Of a stretch of 64,000 nt of DNA, positions 34,542 through 47,269 are shown one piece after another. Both the position numbers and the translations under genes were made by a program. The DNA is from Voacanga thouarsii (taxonomy: Eukaryota; Streptophyta; Magnoliopsida; Gentianales; Apocynaceae): contig JANUWF010001783.1 of assembly GCA_026120185.1 (NCBI GenBank), forward strand, positions 9,362,001 to 9,426,000, in the 5' to 3' direction. The notes beneath the pieces were generated by a model that ran no database searches, was not told where the DNA came from, and saw only the letters and a program-made list of their open reading frames with translations. Position 1 is the first letter of the stretch. Every line of letters begins with the position of its first letter.

Positions 34542-34687
34542 GAAAAAAAAAATAATAATAATAAAAACAACGATTCAGCAAGGTAAAGAAGAAGGTAGGT
34601 GGGTATTAAAAAGAAAGGATGATATTTATCAATCTTGTGATTCCTAATTTTGATTCTCATAGACAAGGAAATAGAATTCCAGTTAAC
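34542..34687 (-). other. Short flank between LINE and family-A LTR
   Basis: It has no homology that I can see to either neighbour. Read on the minus strand, it could be a continuation of the gypsy-like LTR found at 61788-62652 (see findings). Bases 34683-34687 read GTTAA on the minus strand and may be a decayed target duplication. Confidence 0.35.
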
Positions 34688-35150
34688 TATTAGGCAAACC
34701 AAAACTCTAATGGCAAAATCATACAAGACAATAACAAAAATAATGCGGAGAAAAAAAAAATAATGAGAAAGGAAATAATAGAAAGAGACACAAGAACTAA
34801 CGTGGTTTGGTCAACTGACCTACGTCCACGAGCGGAGGCGAAACAAAACTTCACTATGAAAAAGACAATTTACAAGGCTTTAGGAAAGCGTTCCTAAGCC
34901 ACTAAACACTACTAATGCAGAACAAGAGTATTACAAAGAACAAATGCTTCAAGGGCTACTAAACTCTTATGTTGGTGTTGTTGTATTGTTGTTGTGTTCT
35001 TCAAAGAACCAAACTAAGCTTTTATTTATAGGTATCTTGAGGTGGTTAGAATTCTTGCATAATCAATGTGGGATTTTGGTACTAAACAAAGCATTAATGT
35101 TGGTGAAGAATTCTTTGGTTTCCCGATGTGGGATGTAAGGCACCCCAACA
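34688..35150 (-). repeat. 3' LTR of family A copy 2
   Basis: On the minus strand it starts TGTTGGGGTGCCTTACATCC and ends near GGTTTGCCTAATA, having lost about 15 bp near the end. A TATA-like CCTATAAATAAAAG is present. By eye about 8% different from 62653-63141. Confidence 0.88.
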
Positions 35151-35162
35151 AATCTTCACCTT
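35151..35162 (-). other. Polypurine tract of family A copy 2
   Basis: The minus strand reads AAGGTGAAGATT directly before the 3' LTR start, equivalent to 17967-17979. Confidence 0.65.
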
Positions 35163-35264
35163 GACTTGTATCCCAAACGCAAACATAGCAGTTTTATTCT
35201 ACCTTCTCCACAAAAGTCCAAAGACTATAAATCACGAATAGTGAATGCCAATCATGTTTAGGCT

Positions 35265-38200
35265 CTACTTGAACTTGAAAATGGGAAGAGGTTTCGTAAG
35301 CATGTCAGCAGGATTGTTTTTGGTGTTAATCTTCTGAACAAAGACTTTCTTCTCAACAATGATATCTCGAATGAAGTGAAACTTCACATCAATATGCTTC
35401 ATCCTCTTAGAATACATCTGATCTCTAGTCAAATGTAATGCCCTTTGACTGTCACAGTAAATTTTAGTTATACATATATGTAGATTGAGCTCGTCAAATA
35501 AACCTTTCAACCACAGGGCTTCTTTTATTGCCTTGGTCAAAGCCATATATTCTGCCTCCATTGTAGACAATGCCACTGCATACTGTAAGCTAGCTTTCCA
35601 ACTAACTACACAACTTCCAATGCAAAATACATAGCCACTAAGTGATCTTCTCCTGTTAAGATCTCCGACGTAGTCAAAGTCCACAAAACCAACTAAAGTA
35701 TTGTTATTTCTTCCAAACCCCAAACAAGTATTTGAAGTGCCTCGCAAGTATATGAGAATCCATTTCACGACTTGCCAATATGCTTTTCTTGGACAAGACA
35801 TATATCTGCTAACCACACTAACTGCTTGTGAAATATCTGGATGAGTACAAAACATTGCATACATTATACTGCCGACTGAATTGGAATATGGAATACGTGC
35901 CATATAATCTTTCTCTTCACTTGATTGTGGTGACTAAGCAGCTGAAAGTTTAAAATGACTCGCAAAAGTAGTACTTACAGGTTTTGCATTTTTCATGTCA
36001 AACCTCTCCAAAACTTTCTCAATGTAATTTTCTTGAGTCAGGTACAGCTTCCCAAGAGCTTGATCTCTCTTGATCTCTATGCAAACAATCTTTTTAGTTG
36101 CTCTCAAATCTTTCATCTTAAATTCACTCTTTAACTATTTCTTCAAGATATCGATTTCTACCATCTTCTTAGTAGCAATGAGCATGTCATCAACATAGAG
36201 CAACAGATAAATGAAAAACCCATCATGTAACTTTCGAAAGTAAACATAGCTATTGTACATGCTCCTTGAATAACCATGACTCAACATAAAGGAGTCAAAC
36301 CTCTTATACCACTATCTTGGAGACTGCTTCGAGCCATACAAGGATTTCTTCAAAAGGCAAACATGGTTTTCTTTTTCTTCAATTTCAAAACCCTCAGCCT
36401 GCTTTATATAAATTTGTTCATCAAGATTACCATGCAGGAAGGCCGTTTTAACATCAAGCTGCTCCAATTCCAAATCATACATAGCAACTAAAGCAAGCAA
36501 AACACAGATAGAGCTATGTTTAACAACAGGTTAAAATACGTCATTAAAATTAATATCTTGTACCTGACTATAGCCCTTCCCAACTAATCTTGCTTTGTAC
36601 CTTCCATCTTTAGCACTGAGAGTACTCTCTTTTTTCTTGAAGACCCATTTGCAACCAACAATTTTCTTTCTCGAAGGCGGCTTTACAATGACCCAAGTTC
36701 TATTCTTGTGGAAGGACTTAATTTTTTCATTCATTGCAATCAACCACTTAGCTGAATCTTCACATGAAACAACTTCGTTGTAGGTAGACAGTTCACCATC
36801 TCCATCTGTTTCTTCTGTAACTAAGAAAGCATATGCAACTAAATTTGCATACATTTGCGGTGGTCGAATCTTCCTTCTTGATCTATTCCTGGTTATGTAA
36901 TATTCTTCTTATGTATCTTCTTTATCGCTATGAATTGAATTTTACTAAATAGAAGAAGTCAAATTAGAAGGACTAAAACTGCCAATTTCAAGCTCCACCT
37001 ACTCCTGCGTACCATGTTCATCTGTACGAGAGAATTCGAAGATTCTCTTTTGGAATTTAACATAGACAATTCATCAAATGTAACATCTCTGCTAATTATA
37101 AATTTTGGTGATTTGGGATATGGACACCACAATTTGTATCCTCTCCAATTTCACATCATTTAAATGCATGTATGTCGGACACCCAAAAACTTTCAAATCA
37201 AAATAATTAGCAGGTGTACCTGACCAAACTTCCTCAGGAATTTTGAAATCAAAAGTTGTAGAAGGAGAGCGGTTGACAATGTAACATGCTGTAGAAATTA
37301 CCTCTGCCTAGAAATCATTTGTCAATTTTGCATTTGAAATTATACAACGTGCTTTTTTCAAAAGAGTTCAGTTCATACATTCTGCAATACCGTTTTGTTA
37401 AGGCGTCATTCTTACTATACGGTGCCGAACAATTCCTTCATCTTTACAAAATTCATCAAATTCTTTTTCACAGAATTCCATGCCATTATCCGTCCTTAGC
37501 CACTTTATCTGTTTACCTGTCTGTTTTTGAATCAAAACTTACCACCGTTTGAAAATTAGGTAAACATCATTTTTATCCTTAAGAAAATAGACCCAAATTT
37601 TTCTTGAATTATCATCAATGAAAGTCAATAAATACCTGGCACTACCCTTAGACGGGACATGAGATGGACCCTAAAGATTTAAATAAATATAATCCAAAGT
37701 ACCTTTAGTCTGGTGAATTGTTGGTAAGTTGAAGTTGACCTTTTTCTACTTTCTGAAAATACAATGCTCACAGAAGTCCAATGCACATATGTTTTGCCTA
37801 TCCAGAAAGCCTCTCTTGCTCAACATGCACAGACCTTTTTCACTCCTATGCCCCAAACACATATGCCATAATTTGGTGATGTCAAAATCTGATAAAGTTG
37901 ATGTAGAAGCTGCAACAGAACCTGTGATAGTAGTTCCTTGCAAAATATACAAACTATCAGACCTGTAACTTTTCATAACAACAAGAGCGCCTTTACAAAC
38001 TTTCATAACTCCACCTTCAGCTGCATATTTACATCCAAGAGCCTCAACGGTGTCCAAAGAGATGAGAATCTTTTTCAAATCAGGAACATGTCTTACATCA
38101 CTAAAAGCCCTCACAATACTATCATGCATTTTAATTTGAATTGTGCCCTTACCCACAACATTACAAATGACATTATTGTCCATCAAAACAACTCCACCGT

Positions 38201-38267
38201 TATAAGCTTCATAAGTGGAAAATAAATTCATGTTGGGACACATATGATAAGAACAACCTGAATCCAA
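35265..38267 (-). pseudogene. Copia protease, integrase, RT and RNase H of family A copy 2
   Basis: Minus-strand order: protease [14 protein letters not shown] near 38255; pre-integrase and zinc region [14 protein letters not shown] ... CEHC near 37760-37880; integrase core to about 37000, in broken frames; RT from about 36850 with CKWVFKKKES, LDVKTAFLHG and SLYGSKQSPR; YVDD near 36200. RNase H covers 35265-35903, with VSWKASLQYAVALSTMEAEYMA, YCDSQRALHL and ADMLTKPLP. The long frames at 37746-38267 and 35265-35903 are intact locally, but stops and frameshifts between them make it nonfunctional. It provides the uninterrupted version of the site where family B sits in copy 1 (near 38015-38045). 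Confidence 0.88.
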
Positions 38268-38279
38268 AATTCATTCATT

Positions 38280-38993
38280 TTAAGATTTTGTCCTACTATC
38301 AGTCACAATGAAAATATTTCTTTCACTCTTATCTACTACAACATTAGCTTCAGCAGCATCAGTAGGTTTTTCTTTATGCTTATTTTTATTTTTCAAATTA
38401 AAGCATTCAGACTTAATGTGCCTTTTTTTTTTATTACAATAATTGCTAATCAAATTTCTATATCTGGATTTGGATATGGATTTTGATGTACTACTACCAC
38501 AATTTTTATTTTCGGATCTACCCTTGGCTACCAGACCTTCAGCTTGAAATTCACTAACCTCTCCAATTAAATCTTTATCAATTCTTTCTTTTGATTTCAA
38601 AGCAAATTTAATTTCTTGATACGAGATAGTTTCATTTCCATACATCATAGTATCTTGAAAATGCTTAAAGGATTCAGGAAGGGAATACAACAATAAAAGG
38701 GCCTTATCCTCATCATCTATTTTCACATCAATATTACTCAAATCCATAGTGAGAGAATCAAATGTATCAAAATGTGAAGTAATAGATGTACTTTTAGCCA
38801 TTCGAAGAGTAAACAACGTTTATTTCAAGTAGAGTTGATTCTCCACTGTCTTCTTCATATACAAAGCCTTCAACTTTTCCCACATAGCACTGGTAGAAGC
38901 CTCAACAGCAACTTCTCTTAAAACCTTATTAGAGAGATTTAGAATGATACTTGATCTTACTCTTTTATCCAGGTCTTCAAATGTTGATGTTGT
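38280..38993 (-). pseudogene. Copia gag of family A copy 2 (5' end missing)
   Basis: The minus-strand frame reads TSTFEDLDKRVRSSIILNLSN at about 38930-38990. A stop near 38819 is followed by the open gag body MFTLRMAKSTSITSHFDTFD (38280-38816), ending with a decayed zinc knuckle (NYCNKKKRHIKSEC). The N-terminal part is absent because a family-C LTR abuts at 38994. The matching N-terminal codons occur at 63179-63317 on the opposite strand. Confidence 0.85.
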
Positions 38994-40505
38994 CATTATT
39001 AAGATTCGTGGACTCCTAAACGCGAAAAACACCCACAAATCCCTTCCGAGGACCCAGGCCAAACGATTAACGTCGATCTAAAGGTTACTGAATTACTTTT
39101 ATATCGCCGTAAGCAAGACCTCTGCTCTCAGATTTCTAGACATACGAGTACTTCGAACGATCACCAGACACTGCAATATGCAAACATCCTCTATTGAATA
39201 CACACAGCGAAACAAACTCGTTACCCAGGAGTGCTAGCGCCTAAGATTTTGAGAAGCTTAATTTTTCTTGGTTATGAAGGCACGAATATTTTTGTGAGAA
39301 GTCTATAACAAGAAGACAGGGGGTTTTCTTTTAAAACCATACAAACTTCTTGGAGTCTAACTTTTATAATATCTTATCATATCTTATTTTTAGTTCAAAT
39401 TAAATTAAAACTGATATGATAAAATTCTGTCATTATCTCGGTAATTTAACTAATTAATTTTACAAGACAGATTCTTATAATCTGGACATCCTCCAGAGAA
39501 ATCGAATATAAATATATTTACAAATTCATTATATATGGTCACTTTTCTAGGTTTGATGAACCTAGACACATTTCTAGATACATCGAACTTGATTATTAGA
39601 AAAATAACCTAATGTGTGACCTTATAGGTTCATTTAACACTGGCAATGTGTCTAAATCATATTTAAAGTGGCCTACAAGTTATAAGCAGTTTTTGGCAAA
39701 ACATTATAACTATCCAGGTAAAATGAAGATCAGTGATCTTTTTAAACCAAACCAGAACTTTATATTTAGTCCTTTTGTCACACGATATTCAGATTAAGTA
39801 TATAGCACGAAGCATGTCATCCTTATTAAGCTTAATCAACTATTTCTTGATGTCATAATAGACTATTCAAACAAATAATATTAATATTTCAAATTGATAT
39901 ATTTGAGCACGACCATGCATTTAAATAGTTTAACTTATCAAGGAGTCCATGGACATCTCTTTTAAAATTAAGAGGGACAAATTCCTTCACTATCAATCAT
40001 ATTCCTCTCTCTGGTTTATTCTATATCCAATAGTGGTCTAATTTATTATTTGGTTAAAGATAACTTTAGACAATGTCAAGATATATAATTTATCAAGTAA
40101 GAAACTATGATGAATTCAAGTCAAAGGACTTCTAATATAATTATAGCTATAAAGTACTTACGATATGTCCTATGAAGTACTCTCACAGTGGGTCATGTCC
40201 AATATAATGTTCTCTAATATTTATTTATGTTTTAAATTGATATCATATATATCCATGACCAATAAAACATAACCATCAAGTCATAAATATACTAATATTA
40301 ATTTATTATTGTTCCACTAATAATAATCGATCAGGGATAATTTAAGAATAGTCATTGTATTTGTTATAGGATTTTACTATCAAGTCACATAATTGATGAC
40401 CACATAACTAAATGCACTATTCATGAAAAGAAATACCTCGTATTATTACATAATACATAATGACTATAGTATAAGTACAAATTGTTTTAGGGCATATTCC
40501 TAACA
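38994..40505 (-). repeat. 3' LTR of copia family C
   Basis: On the minus strand it starts TGTTAGGAATATGCCC. The far end near 38994-39001 reads GAATCTTAATA, where the solo LTR has GAATCCCAACA; the changes are C-to-T transitions, so the last base is uncertain. About 1.5 kb. The open frame at 39612-39797 is not a gene. Confidence 0.88.
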
Positions 40506-43281
40506 ATCTCCCACTCGCACTAAGACCAATTTGACATAAACCGTAATCCCATTGATTTAGTATGATTATTATGTTTAAACGATGGGAGAGGCTTTGTCAG
40601 AGGATCTGCAACATTGTCATCAGTTGATACCTTGTATACTTTTACATCTCTTCTATCAACAATTTCTCAAATGAGATGAGAATGTCTAAGTATATGTTTA
40701 GATTGCTGATGTGATCTTGGTTTCTTAACTTGTGCAATGGCTCCCTTGTTGTCACAATAAAGATCCAATAGGTTCATAATACTGGGAACTACTTCTAGTT
40801 CTCTAATAAACTTTTTGATCCAAATTGTTTCTTTAGTTGCAGCTGAGGCAACTACATACTCAGCTTTTGTAGTAAAATCGGTCACGGTGTCTTGCTTTGA
40901 ACTTTTTCAGCTTACAGCACCTCCATTCAAATAAAATAAAAAACCTGATTGTGATCTGTAATCATCTATGTCTGATAGAAAACTAGCATCAGTGTAACCA
41001 TTTACAACTAGCTCGCCTTCTTGTTCTCCATAAACGAAGAACATATCTTTAGTTCTTCTTAAATACTTTAGTATGTTCTTGACAACAGTCTAGTGTGGCT
41101 CTCTAGGATTTGACTGGAAACTACTCGGCATGCTCAATACATATGAGACATCGGGTCGAGTACATAATATAGCATATATGATAGATTCTATAGCGGAAGT
41201 GTATGGTATATTGTTCATACGCTCTTCTTCATCCTTCGTGGAAGGATTTTGAGTTTTGTTGAGCTTAATGCTATGTGATATTGGCAAGAATCCTCTTTGA
41301 GTCTTGCATACTAAACCTTTTCATTACTTTGTCAACATATACACTTTGACTTAGGCTAATTAGCTTTGTAGATCTATCTCCATAGATCCTAACAACTAAA
41401 ATATAGGCAACTCACCTAAGTCTTTCATCGAGAAATAATTTTCTAAATATATATTTACACTTTGTAGAGTTGGATGTCGTTTCCAATGAGTAAGATGTCA
41501 TTAACATAAAGTATTAAAAAGACTATTGCATTCCCATTGATTTTCTTATAGACACAAGGCTCATTTTCATTTTTGATAAAGTAAAATTCTTTAATTGTTT
41601 CAACAAAATGAATATTCTAACTTCGAGATGCTTGCTTCAATCTATAAATGGATCTTTGAAACTTGCACACTTTATTAGAATTGAAAGGATCATCAAAACC
41701 CTCAGGCTATATCATGTACACATCATCAATTAAGTTTCCATTAAGGAACGCGGTTTTGACATCCATTTGTCAAATCTTATAATTATAATATGATGCTATG
41801 GCAAGAAGAATTCTAATAGATTTAAACATTACAACTAGTGAAAATGTTTCATCATAACCTATACCATGAGTTTGTCTATAACCTTTTGCTACCTGTCGTG
41901 CTTTGTAGGTATGTACATTTTCCTCCATGTTCATTTTCTTTTTGAAAACCCATTTACACCCAGTAGTTTTTGAACCTTCAGGTGGATTAACTAAAGTCCA
42001 GACTTGGTTATCATACATGAATTGCTTCTCAGGCTTCATGGCCTCTAGCCATCTTCCAGAGTCAGAGCTCTTAATGGTTTCTTGTTAGGAAGTGGGCTCA
42101 TCATTAACCATGAGCTCCACATTGTGATGTCAGTGATAAGAAATCTATACCTCTCAGGTTGTTGACAAACCCTATCAGATCTTCGAGGTCTTTGTTCTAT
42201 AGAAGTAGACTCACCTTGGACTTGTGAGCTATCTAATCAAGGTTCATTTTTCAATTCAGATATTAGCTGTGGCTCTTAGATCTCATCAAGATTTATTTTA
42301 CTCGCACTGATTCTTTTGGAAATAATTTCCTTTTTAAGAAAGAATCCATTTCGTGTAACAATTACTCTATTTTCTTTTGAGAGATAAAATTGGTATCCTT
42401 TAGTTTCCTTAAGAAACCCCACAAATATACATTTATCTGATTTTGGTGTAAGTTTTTTAGATAATAAATGCTTTAAATAAACTTCGCAACCCAAATCTTA
42501 AGAAACGACAAACTAGGTCGTCTCACAATCCATATCTTATATGGCGTTTTCTGAACCGATTTAGATGAAACCCAATTTAATATGAATACTGTAGTCTCGA
42601 GGGCATAACCCCAAAAAGGAGATTGGAAGATCTGTTTGACTCATCATGGATCGAACCATATCTAATAAGGTCTGATTTCTCCGTTCAGATACACCATTCT
42701 ATTAAGGTGTTCCTAATGGAGTTAATTGGGAATAATTCCACAATTTTTAAGATACTCGTCAAACTCGTGACTTAAGTATTCGCCACCTCGATCTGATCGA
42801 AGTGTTTTGATACTTTTGCCAAGCTGATTTTGTACTTCATTTTGAAATTCTTTGAATTTCTGGAACGATTCAGATTAATATTTCCTTAGATATAGGTAGT
42901 CATATCTGCTGAAATCATCCGTAAATAAAATGAAGTACTGAAATCCTCCTCTAGCATGTGTATTCATTGGTCCATATACATAAGTAAGTATTAAGTCCAA
43001 TAAATTAGTTGCCCTTTTATTGTGTCCCTTAAAATGTACCTTAGTCATTTTGCCTAATAAACAAGAATCACATGTTTCGTAAGATTATAAATCAAATGAA
43101 TTTAAAGCCCCATCATTATGAAGCCTTGTAATGCGCTTCTCATTTATATAGCCTAAAAGATAATGCCAGAAGTAAGCCTGATTTAAATCATTAGATTTCA
43201 ATATCTTAACATTAATATTATAGATAGAGTAGTTCAAAGATCCACGAAGATTAAGAATATAGAGCCCATTTGATAATAAGG
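40506..43281 (-). pseudogene. Copia pol of family C (pre-integrase to RNase H, broken)
   Basis: The minus strand starts at about 43270 with NGLYILNLRGSLNYS and HYLLGYINEKRITRLH. Integrase core and C-terminal segments follow (FVGFLKETKGYQFYL at about 42400-42440). RT lies at 41770-42039 with TGCKWVFKKKMN, YKARQVAKGYRQTHGIGYDE. The active-site box at about 41490-41510 reads YVND where YVDD is required. RNase H segments show TRPDVSYVLS and YCDNKGAIA (40667-40885). The PPT at 40506-40519 (minus strand TGCGAGTGGGAGAT) is well preserved. Frames are repeatedly broken; dead. Confidence 0.85.
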
Positions 43282-44827
43282 TGATGCGTAAATTTTAAGT
43301 ATATAAAATCATCCATTTTAAATCCATCCCTTAATCAAGTTTTAATTAAAATATTAATCCCAAAATACACATATGAGCAAGTATACTCATTGCAATCATA
43401 GTACAGGAAATTAACGAGTATCGATCCTCAAAGGAACAAGAACATACTAATCACTTTTCTTCCATTATTTAACCAACCCAAATAAAGTAAGAAAAGAATA
43501 AAAATAAAAAAACAAAAGAAACATATACAACTCAAGGATGTAAGTTTATGAGTTTATGCAATTTAGACAAGTACCCTAGAAAACATAACAATGAACCAAT
43601 TAGCAATTCTTTCAACTAATTATCATCTTGGCATTATAAAGGAATATAAAGTAAAATTCAATCATCTCACAAGTCATGATTCTACTTAGGTAAATCCCAC
43701 TTCATGTCCCAATCCATGGAATCATATATTTTAATCATATTAACAGATTTGTCAATTAAACTAATCCTAACCAAAACATGCATTAGGCTCTATTTCGTAT
43801 GAACATGAAATTAGCTAATAACCCTTTGCTCGAGGCGAAATTAACTAACCTTTGATTACTAAGCCCTATAACCAAAACTTCGTCGCTCAAGTCCATTAAG
43901 ATTAGACAAATACGAAATCAATGCAATGAAACTCCTAACATCGTCGTCTCAAGTCAATTAGAAGAATTCGCATCAATAACCAATGAATTCAAGTAATCAA
44001 ATACCAAATATGACAAATAATTAATCAAATAACTAAATTAACCCAAAATTATGAATCCCAAAATAATGTTAAATTATAATAAAAACATTGAATACATCAT
44101 TGCTAAAGAAAAAGAAGACAAAGAGAAAAAGAAAGCACTCAAAGACAAGCCCATTTCTTCTTACTTGAAGACTTCCTTTGAACAATCCTCCTTGACTTGG
44201 GTGAATTCCCCATTCAATGAGAGAATCAGAATTTCTTCTCTTTAATTCATCTCTCTTGGTTGTATATCTCAAACCCTTATGTTCTCCTATGCTTTTATAG
44301 GCTTCTTGGATGCCAATTTTGTGGCTAAAGAAATCTTGGCCGAGTAGGAATAGAAAAATACCAAAATCCTTGAATAAGCCCTAATTTCACATATAGAATT
44401 TTCGCCTCCAGAACCTACCTGGCACGGGGTACTTTCGACCTACCTGGTGCCAGGTACACTTTGTTCTTCCTCTGTTTTGCTCTGTTTTTTTCCATCTTTT
44501 TGTTAGCAAGCAGAATGGACTCGGCGCTAAGTACACTTGCCAGACTTGGCGCCAGGTCTGTTCTGGATAAATTCCTGAAACTCGTTCAATCTTTACTGCT
44601 GGATAGAATGGACCCGACGCTTGGTCCACTGGCTGGGCCGGCGTCAAGTACATTCTGATTTTGTGCACTTTTTGTTCGATTTTTACTTAAATCTGCACCT
44701 ATTTGCTAAAAACACATTTTACAAGTAAAATGTTAAATAGGAAGGAATATGTCTAGTTATTACAACAAATGTATCTTAAAACCACCTCAAATAACTAGGA
44801 AAAGAATGATGATTTTAACCCCTATCA
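43282..44827 (-). repeat. 3' LTR of element E1
   Basis: On the minus strand it starts TGATAGGGGTTAAAATCATC and ends AAATTTACGCATCA, about 1.55 kb. It shares blocks with the E2 LTRs (TTTTCCTAGTTATTTGA, CATATTCCTTC) and carries a GC-rich segment with repeated GGCGCC/CGCCGG words at about 44405-44645. The open frames at 44387-44668 lie in this segment and are not genes. Confidence 0.82.
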
Positions 44828-46271
44828 CATACCCCCACACTTGAACATTTGCTTGTCCTCAAGCAAAATACTTTTATCCAAGAAAAATTATCAAGACAAC
44901 ACAAGATTTTTTTCTCATTCCAAAAGTTTCTTCATTATAGCAAAGATTATATCTTTCTTTCAAACTTTAGATACAACCCTTGTCATTCATACCATTTGAA
45001 AACAATTTCAAACCTTAAAACATTGGCCAAGACATTACAAAACTCTTGAAGTCAAATTAATTAAGTGCATACTTTAGTCTAAGAAAGTTATTTCACCTTT
45101 CAAGTAAAAACATAGATAACATGAATCACATAGGTCAAGCCATCTACCAACTCAAACATTATGAATCTAAACATTGCACACTTAAGTTATGATTTGAGAA
45201 AAGCACTCAAATTTTTTTTCTCAAAGTTTTTCAATGACTTAGGGAATTAATAGCCTCAAGTGCATGGGTTTTTCTACACACATCGTATTGGCCCCCTTTA
45301 CAACCATCACTCATCATTTTTTTTTAACAATTCTTTTTTCTATACTTTTGCTTGCCTTTTTGCCTTCAAGATATCCTCAAAAGAATTCACCGAATATACG
45401 TGCTACTTCTCCTCATTTTCACCCCCTTTTTAGCTAAAGGTCTTCAAAGATCATCAATAAGAATCTTTTCTCTAATTCACACTAACAATAGTGTTGTTTT
45501 CACTCATTGTTTTTTCTCAACTTAAATCAAAATTTTCAACATTTTCCTCAATCTTTTCTCTCAAAGATCTTTTTACAGCTCACAATTTTTTTTTCGTCAT
45601 AACTCAAAGCTAGCAAAATTTAAACTCATAATACAAAAATTAGCCAATAAACTCTTCCCATCTTCATCATATCTTCTATATTTCAACTAGATAAGTCCAA
45701 TAACATTCAAACACCAATGCATAAACAAGATTAATTAAAATTCTCAAGTCTTGACAAATATCTTTTCCAATAACACCAATTTCATCAAATTTCACCTAAT
45801 GAATGACAAAACTCATATCCAAGTAAGAAAAAGAATTACAACTTTACTTAACAATGAAACCACTGAAATTTCTGAAAAAATTATAACAAATAAAAAAATC
45901 ATATGAAAAAGTATTTCTTCAACCTTTATTCTCCCCCCACATACTTACATTGGACATTATCCTCAATGGCCAAAGATAATAGAATAAAAATACAGCCAAG
46001 AAGACCAAGATGAAGAAAGAAGAAGAATAAAGTAAAGAAAATACCTCCTTTATATTGTTGTGCCATCAGGTTGAATCCATCTCAATGAGAGATCATTACA
46101 GAAGTACCTAATAAAAAAAAGAAACAAAAGAAAGAAAATATAAATCTAGAAAAAAAAAAATAAACAAACTAAAAAAAAAGAAAAGAAACAAAAAGACACC
46201 TACAAGCTAGGAAAGGTTATTAAAATTTAAAAGAAAAAGAAATAACAGAAAATAAAATATAGAAGAGTGAG
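44828..46271 (-). other. Purine tract and untranslated 3' internal region of E1
   Basis: The minus-strand purine tract AAGTGTGGGGG at 44832-44842 adjoins the LTR, preceded by GACAAGCAAATG as in element E2. The rest is AT-rich, with homopolymer A runs near 46110-46180, and has no coding signal. Confidence 0.6.
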
Positions 46272-47261
46272 TCAATAATCATCCTTATCATCATCATGGT
46301 CATCGTGGTCATCATCGGCAGCTCTGCGACTGGAAGATGCACCAGTAACTTGTTGCAACAAAATGGCTAGCTTTTGATCTTGGACGTCCTGGTGGTGTCG
46401 AATGTCGGCAATGAAATCACGGAGCTAGAAGAGGATAATCATCTGGCTTTCCAGTTGGGCCTCCATGCATGCCTTAAAATCAGTACGTGAATGAGAGCTA
46501 GTGATATGAGGGGCAGGTCTAGCAGGTGGTGCCTTTTTCTCCTCCTCAACAGGGGAAAACTCCTCTCGTCTGGAGTACTGCACCTCATAGGGCCTCTTCC
46601 ACCTTTTTGCCCTCTCATCATAGTGATACCCACACTAAACTAAAGTATGCTCCGTCACGAGGTCACGGGCAGTAGTAGGCTCACTCAACTCTCCATCTTG
46701 TCGTACTCCAAAATCTCTCAAAATACGCATAATAACCAATGGGAATTTGAAGGCTTTGGTTGCAATGTTAGAGGCCACAAACTCTCTCATGGAGTTAATA
46801 ATAATAGAAGCATGGGGAATAGGCTCATGGGTCCTCATCTTGTCTAGAATATAAAGATCAAGTATCCTAGACTCATTAAAGCCACTAGCCTTGGAATAGA
46901 CATTGAAAGTAAAGATATAGACTAGGGCACGCCACTAAGCCTCAAGGTCATTATTAGAATAATACTAATATTACCCTGCTGCCCCTTTTCTCCACATACA
47001 AAAACTAGCTCTTACAGCCTCCACATCCCAGATAGGCTCAGAAATGATCTTCTGGTTATAATAGTCCACAGCTATCTATGGTCCCTCATCCGGGATTCCT
47101 AAAATTCTAGCTAATCTAGTCCTATCAAACTCAATGGGGATCTTTTTGACCATAGTGGAGATGACTTGGAGAGTGTTTTTCTTTTTATCCTGCATGTTGG
47201 TATAAAATTCTCTCACGCACACAGGACAATAAGAACCTTCCATCCTAATGATAGGCTCCTA
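46272..47261 (-). pseudogene. Plant LTR-element ORF (PF20167-like 'putative plant transposon protein'), C-terminal part
   Basis: The minus strand reads from about 47261: EGSYCPVCVREFYTNMQD, IPIEFDRTRLARILGIPDEG, then VEAVRASFCMWRKGA, FNVYSKASGFNESRILDLYILDK. The clearest open segment (46635-46838) follows, with MREFVASNIATKAFKFP. A charged C-terminus ends in a run of Asp/His (DDDHDDHDDDKDDY) and a TGA at 46272-46274. The VREFYxN... motif and layout resemble the family found in many plant gypsy/Athila-type elements; function unknown. It contains stops and is split by the hAT: the N-terminal piece resumes at 50556. Confidence 0.6.
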
Positions 47262-47269
47262 CTCCAAGC

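Larger units (their letters stand above)
34688..38993 (-). mobile_element. Ty1/copia element, family A copy 2, 3' part (gag to 3' LTR)
   Basis: On the minus strand it runs from gag (interrupted at 38993 by a family-C LTR) through pol to a 3' LTR at 34688-35150. The 5' LTR, primer site and first ~45 gag codons are absent here. Its LTR is closest to the plus-strand LTR at 62653-63141, sharing GAATTCTTCACCAACATTAA and GTTTAGTACCAAAATCC, and differs clearly from LTRs of copy 1. Confidence 0.88.
38994..43281 (-). mobile_element. Ty1/copia element, family C, 3' part (pol plus 3' LTR)
   Basis: It is inserted in family-A gag. The 3' LTR is at 38994-40505, and the internal region on the minus strand runs from 43281 (pre-integrase) to 40506. 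It is cut at 43281/43282 by a gypsy-like LTR. 5' LTR, primer site and gag are missing. The LTR matches the solo LTR at 8690-10137 and the LTR at 63318-64000. Confidence 0.88.

Noticed and set aside
44387..44668. Overlapping open frames of 93 and 65 codons
   Set aside because: They coincide with the GC-rich repeat block in the U3 of the E1 LTR.
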